This document shows, piece after piece, positions 1 to 8,570 of a stretch of DNA of 64,000 bases; position 1 is the first letter of the stretch, and each line of letters begins with the position of its first letter. A program made the position numbers and the translations under genes. Under the pieces are notes generated by a model. The model ran no database searches, was not told the origin of the DNA, and saw only the letters and a list, made by a program, of their open reading frames with translations. The DNA is from Thermodesulfobacteriota bacterium. Lineage in GTDB: Bacteria; Desulfobacterota; Desulfobacteria; Desulfobacterales; Desulfosudaceae. The DNA is taken from positions 1 to 64,000 of the forward strand of contig JBFMDX010000008.1 in assembly GCA_040753795.1 (NCBI GenBank), written 5' to 3'.

Positions 1-368
1 GGGGGTTGAGGGGCCTGCCATCTGCCATCATCACCGTCGTCAGGAAAACACGCCATCAATAGCACAAACAGCGATTTTCATATTCATTGACTGAAGTCTT
101 TTCTCCCCACCCTTCGGGTTTATGCTAACTAAACATTGATTATACATAATGTCAAGTGAAATATTATAATAAAAGTTTTTGTATTCGACGGGGGTAGGCA
201 GCACTATCCCGCGGCCGGGGACGTATTATTGTTGGGGACGGGTTCTGCCGGCGGGACGGCAGAAAAACGGACGGATCACTCCATATTGACGATGATCGGA
301 GAAGCGGGCAGCATGACGGAAATGGCGCCGGAGGCAGCGTTACGGCTGAAAAGACATCATGACGATTG
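1..368. other. non-coding stretch at window start
   Basis: No credible gene is visible. The first 60 bases could hold the start of a minus-strand frame running off the window edge, but it is too short to judge. Bases about 120-185 are AT-rich compared with the rest and could be a promoter or an intergenic spacer; no -35/-10 pair stands out. Confidence 0.4.
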
Positions 369-1133
369 TCAACCGGTCCTTTTTTTCAGGCCGGCCAGAA
401 GTTCCGTCACCCGCTGTTGATTGTCCGGGGAGCCGATGTAGGACCGGAACAACCACTCCTGGGTTGTCATGGCGCCGTCCAGATCCTTGTTCATCAGCAG
501 ATGGGTCAGTTGTTTGGTTTCCACAAGGCATTGCCGGTCGTACCCGGCCATGATCCTGGCGATCGGCATAACAGACTGGAGGAGTTCTCCCCTGGGAAAA
601 ACGCGGCTGACATAACCCATGCGTTCAGCTTCCGCGGCATCGTAAATGCGGCCGGTAAAGGCCACTTCCTTGGCACGGCCCAGGCCGATGATCCGCCACA
701 GGGGATCCATGATGGGCGGCAAAGACAGCGCCATTTCCCGCTGACCGAATTTAGCGTTTTCGGAGGCATAGCGGATGTCACACATCATGGTGAGGTCAAA
801 ACCGCCGGCGATGGCCGGTCCGCCGACCGCTGCTATCACCGGACGGCTGCAGAAAAGAATGGAGCGGTAAGCCCGGTGAAACAGGGCGATGAATCTTTCG
901 TTGGACACTTTCTCCATCTGCCGGACCACGTCCAGATCAAAGCCGGCGGAAAACATTTTTTCTCCGCCGGTCAGGACAATTACATTGGCCTGGGGATCGG
1001 CATCCAGGGTGGTAAACAGCGCTGTCATCTCTGTCAGGACTTCCGGGGAAAGGGCGTTGCCCTTTTCCGGCCGGTTGATGGTGATGACCGCGACCCGCTC
1101 CTCGACCGCCATGGTGTGGTATTTCAGTTCCAT
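369..1133 (-). CDS. enoyl-CoA hydratase/isomerase family protein
   Basis: A 254-residue crotonase-fold protein, the usual length for the family. Crotonases bind acyl-CoA thioesters and stabilise the enolate in an oxyanion hole. Visible marks are the first oxyanion strand (MFSAGFDL, about residue 60), the second (GGPAIAGGFDLT, about 105) and the FGQREM segment carrying the first catalytic glutamate position. The GAGGTQRL segment that follows in true enoyl-CoA hydratases is replaced by a PPIMDPLW stretch, so hydratase activity is uncertain and another crotonase reaction is possible. It is the last gene on the minus strand of this block, about 40 bases after a small membrane protein. The substrate cannot be told from the sequence. 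Confidence 0.85.
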   Translation of the reverse strand: MELKYHTMAVEERVAVITINRPEKGNALSPEVLTEMTALFTTLDADPQANVIVLTGGEKMFSAGFDLDVVRQMEKVSNERFIALFHRAYRSILFCSRPVIAAVGGPAIAGGFDLTMMCDIRYASENAKFGQREMALSLPPIMDPLWRIIGLGRAKEVAFTGRIYDAAEAERMGYVSRVFPRGELLQSVMPIARIMAGYDRQCLVETKQLTHLLMNKDLDGAMTTQEWLFRSYIGSPDNQQRVTELLAGLKKRTG

Positions 1134-1176
1134 AAATATTACCTGGTGTGTGTTGTTAGGCCTTGTCCGTTGCCGT

Positions 1177-1611
1177 TCAAGAGGACGGATTCAGGCGTTT
1201 CATCAGCGCCGGGGACAACAGCAGGATCAGGATCGTGCTCGGCGGTCCATTGATAGCAAAGACCGTTATTGAAAATGTATAGGCTACGGACGAAGTCGTA
1301 TTAAGGGCCAGCGACGCTCTGACCGAGGGAACGGTCAGATAAAACAGCAGGTCGGCGACAGCCAGGCCGACCAACCCCCAGGCCGCCCATTTTTTCATGT
1401 TCCAGGCGCCGATACCGCAAAAAAACAGGGGGAGCATAAAAAGGGCGTACTTGTATCCCATCAGTGTCATCTGGTTGGCGGGCAGGGCCGGGGGCTCCGC
1501 GCCGAGCCAGATAAACGCTTTTAAAATAGCGAGCCAGCCGATGGCCCAGACGGGCCATGGATAATCAACCCGCATTCGTTGCGACAGCAACCTAACCTGT
1601 TGAGTTTTCAT
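1177..1611 (-). CDS. small four-helix membrane protein, function unknown
   Basis: A 144-residue protein with four hydrophobic stretches (about residues 20-38, 54-72, 76-96 and 110-134) separated by short polar loops; it should sit in the inner membrane. No motif that names a family was recognised. It lies between the enoyl-CoA hydratase-like gene and the ABC importer, all on the minus strand, with about 200 bases to the last permease gene, so it may or may not share that transcript. Confidence 0.6.
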   Translation of the reverse strand: MKTQQVRLLSQRMRVDYPWPVWAIGWLAILKAFIWLGAEPPALPANQMTLMGYKYALFMLPLFFCGIGAWNMKKWAAWGLVGLAVADLLFYLTVPSVRASLALNTTSSVAYTFSITVFAINGPPSTILILLLSPALMKRLNPSS

Positions 1612-1818
1612 ACAGCGCCTGCTCTCCCGTTCACCGGTGCCCGGTTCTCCGGTCTATCGCGTAACGGACCCGCCGGCTGGCGGCGGTCTGCCCGGCGATC
1701 AAAATTCAAGTTATTCCGCCCCGGCCGGTTTGGTCTGTTTATAGCAAAGTATACGAGGCTTGACAATGGTCCGGAAAATTCTTCTGCCGGCATGAGGCTG
1801 AATCGGACGTTGTCCCAA

Positions 1819-2787
1819 TCAGCGGCCGCCGGGCCATGATCGCCCAAGGGCCGCCGGCATGCCTTCGCCCCGTCCGCGGCGGTGACCGGCTTCCAGTGGG
1901 GTCCGCACGCCTTTCCCGGGAGACAGATTCATAAGCAGCAGGGTAAAAATCATCAGCGGAAACGGCGCCACCTGGAAGACCTGTGCCGGGATCCTGGGAA
2001 CCTGCGTTTGCAGGTAAACGCCGCCGACCTGAAGAAAAGCGAAGAAGTACGCGCCCATAGCCGCCCGAATGACTCCCCAGCGACCGAAGATAACCAGCGC
2101 CAGAACAATCCAGCCTACCCCTTCCGCCCCCTGGGGATGTCCCCATCCGGCCTTCACGCACAATGAGTAGGCCCCGCCGCCCAGACCCGCCAGCAGCCCG
2201 CCTCCCGCGGCGCAAACCAGACGGATGGGTGTTGGATTGAGCCCCCTGGCAAAAGCCGCTTCCGGGTGTTCTCCCGTAGCCCGCAGATTCAGCCCGAAAG
2301 GTGTTCTGCTGATCAGCCACCAGACCGTAATTGCCATGCTCAAACTCAAATAAACCACCGGATTCTGATCGAACAAAACCGGACCGATCAGGGGCAGGCC
2401 GGACAATCCGGGGATGGCCAGGTGCGATACCCGGGGGCCGGTGATACCGGAAAAAGGGGCGCCGAGAAAATAGGCCATATCCCGCGTCATCAGGGACAAA
2501 ACAAAACCGGTCGCGATCTGGGATACGTTCAAATAGAGGGAAAAGACCGCCGCTACGGCAGCCACTCCGGCACCGATAAGGGCGCCCGCGATAAAACCGG
2601 CCAGCAGCGAGTCCGTCTGCACGGCGACGGCAAAAGCGCCCATGGCGCTAAACAGGATAGTGCCGTCCAGAGACAGATTGATGAACCCTGATTTTTCAGA
2701 GAGGGTCTCGCCGATCACGGCCAGCAAAATCGGGGTGGCGGAAAAGACCACGGCGGAAAAGAACAGGGTTACCGTCATACCGTCCAT
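1819..2787 (-). CDS. BMP-family ABC transporter permease, second subunit (YufQ-like)
   Basis: A 322-residue inner-membrane permease with about eight or nine hydrophobic segments. Its opening (EKSGFINLSLDGTILFSAMG, residues about 31-50) matches the conserved start of BPD_transp_2 permeases that import nucleosides or other purine-like ligands with a BMP-type binding protein. The chosen ATG follows a G-rich stretch. An internal ATG at 2778 would give the classical ATGA overlap with the upstream permease and is an equally good start. The gene overlaps the other permease by 13 bases, implying translational coupling. The last 20 residues are Arg/Gly-rich and look like a poorly conserved tail. Confidence 0.88.
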   Translation of the reverse strand: MDGMTVTLFFSAVVFSATPILLAVIGETLSEKSGFINLSLDGTILFSAMGAFAVAVQTDSLLAGFIAGALIGAGVAAVAAVFSLYLNVSQIATGFVLSLMTRDMAYFLGAPFSGITGPRVSHLAIPGLSGLPLIGPVLFDQNPVVYLSLSMAITVWWLISRTPFGLNLRATGEHPEAAFARGLNPTPIRLVCAAGGGLLAGLGGGAYSLCVKAGWGHPQGAEGVGWIVLALVIFGRWGVIRAAMGAYFFAFLQVGGVYLQTQVPRIPAQVFQVAPFPLMIFTLLLMNLSPGKGVRTPLEAGHRRGRGEGMPAALGRSWPGGR

Positions 2788-3824
2788 TCAGGCCCCCGTC
2801 TTTTCCGCCGGCGGCCGTAAACCGCCAGAGCGGTAAGAACCAGCGCGCCCTGGAGGATTCCCGACAGCGAGGAATCCAGGTGCATCACCAGGGGCAGTTG
2901 AACTCCGCCGACGTTCAACCCGGCAAACAGAAAAGCGACGACCGCCGCGGCGCCGATACGATGATCGGCCAGCATGACCACCAGCAGGGCCAGGTACCCG
3001 TAATTTCCGGAGATGGAGGGGATGAGGCAATGATACACCCCGGCCACCAGAACGGCGCCGGCCAACCCCGCGCATCCGCCGGAAATGGCCAAGGCTAACA
3101 GAAAATAACCGGACGGGTTCAGTCCCAGAACAAACGCGGCCCGCTGACTGCTTCTGACGGCCTGAAAATAGAGACCCAAATTGGTTCGCGTCAGGAGCAG
3201 AACCGTCAGGGCAAAAAGCATGACCGTTAGAAGAATGGCCGCTGGCGATATCCGGCCGGACAGCACCGTCGGCAGCCACAGGTCGGGGGAAAATATTTCC
3301 GTGCCGCTCATGGTCGCGACCCCGGGCCGCTTCCAGGGACCGAAAATCAGCCACAGCACGACGCCCTGGGCCACGAACGTCAGGCCCAGACCGCCGAAGA
3401 TTTCGTTGACGCCGCCTTTGATTTTCAATATACCGGCCAGCATCGCCCACAGGGCGCCGCCGGCAGCCGCCGCCGCGAAGGCCAGCATCACCGTCAGAGC
3501 CGGTGAACCCCATACTATTGCCCAACGGAGAACAACCGTGCAGCAGACGGCCCCCCAGATCATCTGTCCTTCCACACCGATATTTAAAAGCCCCGCCCGA
3601 AACGGATAAATCAATCCGCAGGCGCATATCGCCAGGGGCACCCAGGTCCGGACAACAAAAAAAAATTTGCCGGTCGACCCCAGAGCGCCTTTGATGATAT
3701 TGACGTAGCCCTCTATCGGCGAAGCGCCGGCCACCCATAGGAGCACCGCGCCGGCCAGAAGAGAGACGAGGCCAACCAGTCCTGGGCCGCTGATGATATG
3801 TCTCAATGTCCGCGGGTTTATCAT
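2775..3824 (-). CDS. BMP-family ABC transporter permease, first subunit (YufP-like)
   Basis: A 349-residue membrane protein of the BPD_transp_2 family with about ten hydrophobic helices. The segment IYPFRAGLLNIGVEGQMIWG (about residues 72-91) is the hallmark of this permease class; the NIGVEGQ core is diagnostic. Its ATG overlaps the stop of the ATPase gene as ATGA, and its own end overlaps the second permease, so the subunits are coupled in one operon. It ends in a basic tail (GRRRKRRGPEW). It is expected to form a heterodimer with the 1819-2787 product as the import channel for a nucleoside-type ligand. Confidence 0.9.
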   Translation of the reverse strand: MINPRTLRHIISGPGLVGLVSLLAGAVLLWVAGASPIEGYVNIIKGALGSTGKFFFVVRTWVPLAICACGLIYPFRAGLLNIGVEGQMIWGAVCCTVVLRWAIVWGSPALTVMLAFAAAAAGGALWAMLAGILKIKGGVNEIFGGLGLTFVAQGVVLWLIFGPWKRPGVATMSGTEIFSPDLWLPTVLSGRISPAAILLTVMLFALTVLLLTRTNLGLYFQAVRSSQRAAFVLGLNPSGYFLLALAISGGCAGLAGAVLVAGVYHCLIPSISGNYGYLALLVVMLADHRIGAAAVVAFLFAGLNVGGVQLPLVMHLDSSLSGILQGALVLTALAVYGRRRKRRGPEWTV

Positions 3825-5329
3825 TTTTGCGGAGGCTTCCTTTTAAAGGCGGCAGGGCCGATATCCCTATTTTTCCCGGACATCACTTTTCCCAAAGAAT
3901 CCAAAACGCTCTCTTCTACCGGAAATATCGCCGCCAGTTTTCCTTCGTAAAACACGCCAATGCGATCGGCCATGGTCAGCATTTCATCCAGGTCGGACGA
4001 AGAGAAAACGACGGAGCCGCCCTTATCGCAGAAGGTTTGCAGCCTTGACCAGACCAGAGCGGCGGACTCCGGGTCCAGCCCCCGGGTGGGGTTGTCGAGC
4101 AGAAGAAGCGCCGTTTTTTCAGGGATCAGGGCCAGCAGCAGCCGCTGCTGGTTTCCTCCGGACAGGAACCGGGCGGGAGTGTCCGGCCGACCTTTGATCT
4201 GAAAATCAGCAATGGCCGCGGCGGCCCGGTTCAGTGCCGTGGTTGAGCGATTTGCAAAAGGAGGCGCCCCTTCGGCGACAAGGAAATGGTCGGCGATGGT
4301 CAGATCCGGAGCCAGGCCGTCATACAGCCGATCGGAGGGAATATAGCCGACGCCTTTTTGCCGCAGCGCATGGTAATCCCGGCCGGTGACATCCTCCCCG
4401 CGAAGGACGAATTTTCCGGCTTTGGCCGGCGTCAGGCCGGCGGACGCTTTCAGAAAGAGCTCCTGCCCGCTTCCATCCAGGCCGGCCAGCCCGATCACCT
4501 CTTTCTGTTTGACCGAAAAATCGGCAACGAAAAGCCCGGCCCGTCCGCCGGACGCCCGGATTCCGGAGGCGGAGAAGACAATCTCGCCTGTCTCCCGGAG
4601 CTTTCGCCGTTGTGGTGCCCGTCCTTCCCCGAACATCAGTTCCAGAAGCTGATCCTCTGAAAAAGGGCGATCCTGCGCTCCGATAACAGCGCCCTGCCGC
4701 AGGACCGTCACCTGGTCGCATAACTGCCGTATGTCGGAAAGTTTGTGGGATACCAGGACGACGCTGTTGCCCCGGCCGGATACAAATTTTTGCAGCGCCG
4801 CGATCAGGACGTCCTTCTGGTCTTCGGACAGTCCGGTGGTCGGTTCGTCCAGAATCAGCAGCCGGGTCCCCGCCGACAGCAGCCGGACCATGTCCGCCTG
4901 CTGTCTTTCCCCTACGGTAAGTAAAACCGTAGGATCATCGGGCCTTATAGAGAAGCCAAGATCACGGGCGGTTTTCAGGAATATCCGGGAGAAGGCTTTC
5001 CGGTTGAGCCGCAGGCCGGGTGTCCGTCCCAGCATGAAATTTTCCAGCGCGGAAAACGCCGGCACATCCAGAACATCCTGATGCAAAAGCCCGATGCCCC
5101 GGGCGGCCGCGTCCCGGGGCGATGAAAAGGAAACGGCTTTGCCGTCGATCCGGATATCGCCGCCGTCCTTACCGGTATATCCGGCCAGAATTCGCATTAA
5201 AGTAGTTTTACCGGCGCCGTTCTCACCCAGCAGACCGTGGATCCGGTTGGGCGCAATGGTCAGCGAGACGCCGTTGCTGGCCGGAACCGGCCCGAAATAT
5301 TTTCTGATGTGGCACAGTTCAACTTTCAT
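3821..5329 (-). CDS. double-domain ABC transporter ATPase for the BMP importer (YufO-like)
   Basis: About 502 residues holding two fused ABC domains, as in sugar and nucleoside importers of the RbsA/YufO type. The first domain has Walker A (GLLGENGAGKTT) and Walker B (LLILDEPTTGLS). The second has a degenerate Walker A region (GLAGLDGSGQELF), a signature SGGNQQRLLLAL and Walker B LLLLDNPTRGLDPE, the pattern typical of these half-active pairs. Start: the ATG at 5329 was preferred to a TTG at 5347 because the residues after it begin the family alignment. It lies 22 bases after the stop of the binding-protein gene and overlaps the next permease as ATGA. Substrate by family: nucleosides; the exact ligand is unknown. 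Confidence 0.92.
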   Translation of the reverse strand: MKVELCHIRKYFGPVPASNGVSLTIAPNRIHGLLGENGAGKTTLMRILAGYTGKDGGDIRIDGKAVSFSSPRDAAARGIGLLHQDVLDVPAFSALENFMLGRTPGLRLNRKAFSRIFLKTARDLGFSIRPDDPTVLLTVGERQQADMVRLLSAGTRLLILDEPTTGLSEDQKDVLIAALQKFVSGRGNSVVLVSHKLSDIRQLCDQVTVLRQGAVIGAQDRPFSEDQLLELMFGEGRAPQRRKLRETGEIVFSASGIRASGGRAGLFVADFSVKQKEVIGLAGLDGSGQELFLKASAGLTPAKAGKFVLRGEDVTGRDYHALRQKGVGYIPSDRLYDGLAPDLTIADHFLVAEGAPPFANRSTTALNRAAAAIADFQIKGRPDTPARFLSGGNQQRLLLALIPEKTALLLLDNPTRGLDPESAALVWSRLQTFCDKGGSVVFSSSDLDEMLTMADRIGVFYEGKLAAIFPVEESVLDSLGKVMSGKNRDIGPAAFKRKPPQK

Positions 5330-5351
5330 GAGGTTCCCGGCCGGCAAAGGA

Positions 5352-6539
5352 TCATTGATCGCCGCCCGTTCCCGTCATTCCGGCCAGCAGTTTGCTGACG
5401 TACCATATCTGCCGGTCGGTGGCGATTTCACCGTCCTTGAGAAACACGGTGCCGTCCTGGTAGAGCAGCGGCCCCCGGAACAGTTCAATTTTTTTGTCAG
5501 CCAGTCCGGCGGAAAATTCATCCAGCGCCTTTTTCACCTCCGGCGCCATGGCCGGGCCCGGTTTAAAGCCGATGGCCCCGGTGTCCGGGTTGTTCATGTC
5601 CGTCCAGTCCGGGGACGACCAGATGAACCGGCTCTCCCACTGACCGGCCATGGACTGCCGGATCAGGTTGAGATAGTCCGGCCCCCAGTTGAAATAGGGA
5701 ACACCCAGACAGACTTCCGGTCCGGTCTGACAGGCGTTGATATACTCATAAGGCATGGCCCAGACCATCCGCCCCTGATCCCGCTTCTGCCTGGCGACGG
5801 TGACCGCTTCGGTGGTATCCAGGCCGGAAACGATCACGTCATATCCCGTGTCATAGAAATTTCCGGCAACGGCCGTGGGGTCGGCGGTAACGCCGGGGAT
5901 GTTAAACCAGAAACCGATCCAGGAGACCCGGAAACGGAACAGGTCCAGCGGCTTTTTTAAAATGTTTTCCCAGGCGTATTTCGCTCCCAGAAAACAGGCC
6001 ACGGCCAGTCTCCGGGTCTCTTCGTTTTCCAGCGGCCCCAGATAGGCGATTTTCCCCGTCCGGGTGGTCAGCGCCGCCACGAACCCCGCCATCATTTTGG
6101 CGTATTCCATTTTTCCCATGAGATTGGTCAGGTTGGGCGGTGCCTTGCCGGTCAGCACATCGTCTCCGGAAACATGAATGAAATGGATGTCCGGATGGGC
6201 CAGGGCCGCCTGCCGGATGCCATCCTTCATGTCATCGGAGTTGGCGATAATCAGCCGGGCGCCCTTTTCGGCCAGGTCTTCCACCAGCTGGGGTACGGTC
6301 ATGCCGGGACGGTCGGCCGGATTGACTTTATCAATGTAGAGCATGCGAGTGTTACCGGTTCTGGCTTCCACATATTTTCCAGCTTCGTAGTGGGACTGGC
6401 TCCAGCCGTGGTCGTTGTATGGCCCGACCAGCAGCATTCCAAAAACAAAAGGCTTTTCCGCGGCAGGCGCTGACGGGACAAATACAGCTGTCAGCAGTAT
6501 CAACGCTGCGGCCAGGGCCGCTTTGCGGAAAGATGGCAT
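5352..6539 (-). CDS. BMP-family substrate-binding protein of an ABC importer
   Basis: A 395-residue exported binding protein. The start at 6539 follows a clear AAGGAG and begins a signal peptide (MPSFRKAALAAALILLTAVF, cleavage likely after a PSAPAA segment). No lipobox cysteine is present, so it should be a free periplasmic protein. The mature start (FVFGMLLVGPYNDHGWSQSH) matches the PBP1 Med/BMP family, where the aromatic residue after a GPxxDxGW pattern stacks on the ligand base. It is encoded directly upstream of its ATPase and two permeases, completing the importer. The ligand is probably a nucleoside or purine derivative by family; residues alone do not settle it. Confidence 0.92.
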   Translation of the reverse strand: MPSFRKAALAAALILLTAVFVPSAPAAEKPFVFGMLLVGPYNDHGWSQSHYEAGKYVEARTGNTRMLYIDKVNPADRPGMTVPQLVEDLAEKGARLIIANSDDMKDGIRQAALAHPDIHFIHVSGDDVLTGKAPPNLTNLMGKMEYAKMMAGFVAALTTRTGKIAYLGPLENEETRRLAVACFLGAKYAWENILKKPLDLFRFRVSWIGFWFNIPGVTADPTAVAGNFYDTGYDVIVSGLDTTEAVTVARQKRDQGRMVWAMPYEYINACQTGPEVCLGVPYFNWGPDYLNLIRQSMAGQWESRFIWSSPDWTDMNNPDTGAIGFKPGPAMAPEVKKALDEFSAGLADKKIELFRGPLLYQDGTVFLKDGEIATDRQIWYVSKLLAGMTGTGGDQ

Positions 6540-6576
6540 GTTTTTCTCCTTGCTGATTGTCTGTTTGATACGATGT

Positions 6577-7266
6577 TCAGGCCAGCCGCAGCGCCCGGGG
6601 GGCGTGCCCCGGGGCGGCGACATAATTTTTGTTTTTTTCCCGGAACACGATCAGGCCTTCCAGATAATCCACTTTTTCCCGCGGATCCGGGAAGATGCCC
6701 AACAAGTACCACCGCAGCACGAACAGGTTCCAGTCGTGAGTCACGCAGACATCCACCTGGTCTGAAAGACGGCTGTCCGACAACCTCTCCTTCCAGAAGG
6801 CCATCATGGCCGCCGCGACCTGCCCGGGCGGCGTAATAACTTCCGACGGAATGTCGTTTTTGAACCATACCGTCAGAAAATCCGGCTGCCTGATATATTC
6901 CTCAAACAGCCGCAGGACATCCCGAACATAGAAGGGGGAGAGCGTGGCTTCAATCATATTATTGCTGGTAACGCCGCCGGCGGCCACGTGCCCCTTGTCC
7001 ATCAGATAGGCCGTTTCAATGCACCGGCCGATGAAGCTGGAAAAGAAATTCAGACGCTTTTTCGGCGACAGGGTATGGCCCCACTGGTAAGACAGCTGCT
7101 TGCCTTCTTCGGTCAGGCCCATAAAAGGCTCGTTGATGGGATTGTCCGTGTCATAATGGCGCACGGAATGCCGCAACACGATCAGACACCGGTTATTTCC
7201 GTTACTTAAATATTTTTCGGCCAGCTGCCTGGTCTTCATCCCATAATCTTCCGTTTCGATTTTCAT
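6577..7266 (-). CDS. histidine phosphatase superfamily protein
   Basis: About 229 residues. The catalytic motif is LRHSVRHY near residue 30 (the RHG-type motif with Ser in place of Gly), and the second catalytic His is in CVTHDWNLFVLRWYL near the C-terminus. These are the two histidines of the phosphoglycerate-mutase-like superfamily, with the first one phosphorylated during catalysis. Start codons at 7284, 7266 and 7239 are all possible; 7239 has the best-spaced GGAAG. It lies 37 bases upstream of the BMP binding protein and is probably cotranscribed with it, which would suit a phosphatase acting on imported or salvaged nucleotides. The divergent neighbour makes glucosyl-3-phosphoglycerate, so a role as its phosphatase is an alternative. 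Confidence 0.75.
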   Translation of the reverse strand: MKIETEDYGMKTRQLAEKYLSNGNNRCLIVLRHSVRHYDTDNPINEPFMGLTEEGKQLSYQWGHTLSPKKRLNFFSSFIGRCIETAYLMDKGHVAAGGVTSNNMIEATLSPFYVRDVLRLFEEYIRQPDFLTVWFKNDIPSEVITPPGQVAAAMMAFWKERLSDSRLSDQVDVCVTHDWNLFVLRWYLLGIFPDPREKVDYLEGLIVFREKNKNYVAAPGHAPRALRLA

Positions 7267-7409
7267 TCTCCAATTCCGTCTCATGCCGTTGGCGACATCT
7301 TTCGATTCGCTTTTCAGACGGTTTGCCTTGACTTAAAACCGCGATTCCCTCAATATGAACTTAAAGCCTGTTTCATCTGCAAATTAGAATAATTACAAGA
7401 TTACCCCGA

Positions 7410-8570
7410 ATGACTTCCTATCTCGACCAGATACCATCTTTCGTGGAAACAAGCAAATCCTTAAAGGACGTCATTATCACCAATATTATTATGACCGGCC
7501 AGATCCCGGCACCTACTTTTGCGGAAGAAAAACGGGCCAATATGCTTCTGGAAAGATTTTCCAGCGCGGGCGTTGACCGGTGCTGGCTGGACCCCCTCGG
7601 TAATCCTGTCGGGGTTATTCCCGGGACATCTCCGGACAAACCGCCGGTTTTTGTAGTGGCCCATCTGGATACCGCCGTGGACAGGGACGTGGATCATAAT
7701 TATACGGTTACCAGCAACGCCATCGTGGGGTCGGGAATAACCGACAATTCCACCGGCGTGGGCGTACTGGCCTCCCTGCCGGACATCATCGCGGCCGCGG
7801 GGCTCTCTTTTGTGTCGGATATTGTTCTGGCCGGTGTCGTCCGGTCTCTCGGCGCCGGAAACCTGGCGGGCATGAAACATCTGGTCGGCAACTGGAAAAC
7901 CCCCATCCGGGGGGCCATCATCCTGGAGGCATGCGAACTGGGCCGGCTCAGTTATTTTTCAGAAGGGCTGAACCGCTGCGAGATTGAATGCGCCCTGCCC
8001 CCCTCCCCTGGCGGCCGGCCGCGCGACACGGCCAACCCCATCCTGGTGCTCAATGAGGTCATCAACCAGATTCTGCGGCTTCGTCTTCCCCAGCGGCCGC
8101 GGTCCAGGATCGTCATGGGCAAAATAAGCGGGGGGTCCCGGCACGGAACGATCCCTGCCGATGCGGTCCTCGGCCTGGAAGTCCAGAGCGACTCACTTGA
8201 GGTGGTGCGATCCCTGTATACCGATATCCGGGATATCGTCAACGGCGTGGCGCATGAACTTCAGGCCGGGCTGAAGCTGAAAAGCATCAGCGAACAGGCG
8301 CCTGCCCGGCTCAAGTTCAGTCATCCCCTGGTCAAATCCGCCGCGGCGGTGATGAAAAAACTGCGACTGGAACCGGTTACCATGCCCAGCGAATCCGAAC
8401 TGTCCGTGTTTCTTTCCCGTCATATTCCGGCCATTACGCTCGGCCTGACCCATGGCGCCGACGCCTATCTACCGGAGCAGGCCCGGGTCAGGATCAGTCC
8501 CCTCTTCAAGGGGATCGCCCAGGTCGTCGGCGTCATGGCCGCCATGGACAGCGGGGTGTGCGATGGCTAA
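7410..8570 (+). CDS. M20/M28-fold metallopeptidase-like protein
   Basis: A 386-residue protein with the di-zinc aminopeptidase/deacylase fold. Metal-binding motifs are in order: VVAHLDTAVD (His and Asp), GSGITDNSTGVGVL (bridging Asp), the acidic EACELG segment in the catalytic Glu position, and GLTHGAD near the end for the last His. The reaction in such proteins is hydrolysis of a peptide or N-acyl bond. Its stop overlaps the start of the glucosyl-3-phosphoglycerate synthase gene, so the two are translationally coupled; this link to glycoside synthesis is unusual and hints at a non-peptide substrate. No signal peptide, so it is cytoplasmic. The substrate is unknown. Confidence 0.8.
   Translation: MTSYLDQIPSFVETSKSLKDVIITNIIMTGQIPAPTFAEEKRANMLLERFSSAGVDRCWLDPLGNPVGVIPGTSPDKPPVFVVAHLDTAVDRDVDHNYTVTSNAIVGSGITDNSTGVGVLASLPDIIAAAGLSFVSDIVLAGVVRSLGAGNLAGMKHLVGNWKTPIRGAIILEACELGRLSYFSEGLNRCEIECALPPSPGGRPRDTANPILVLNEVINQILRLRLPQRPRSRIVMGKISGGSRHGTIPADAVLGLEVQSDSLEVVRSLYTDIRDIVNGVAHELQAGLKLKSISEQAPARLKFSHPLVKSAAAVMKKLRLEPVTMPSESELSVFLSRHIPAITLGLTHGADAYLPEQARVRISPLFKGIAQVVGVMAAMDSGVCDG

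Noticed and set aside
1-56. Start of a minus-strand gene running off the left edge
   Set aside because: Fewer than 20 codons are visible, with no ribosome site; cannot be supported.
366-1253. 295-codon plus-strand frame over the enoyl-CoA hydratase gene
   Set aside because: Product is Gly/His/Arg-rich without a fold; the minus strand carries a full crotonase protein.
7328-7356. TTGACT and CAATAT as promoter for the M20-like gene
   Set aside because: The -10 match is poor (spacing 17) and no ribosome site supports the transcript; too weak to list as a feature.
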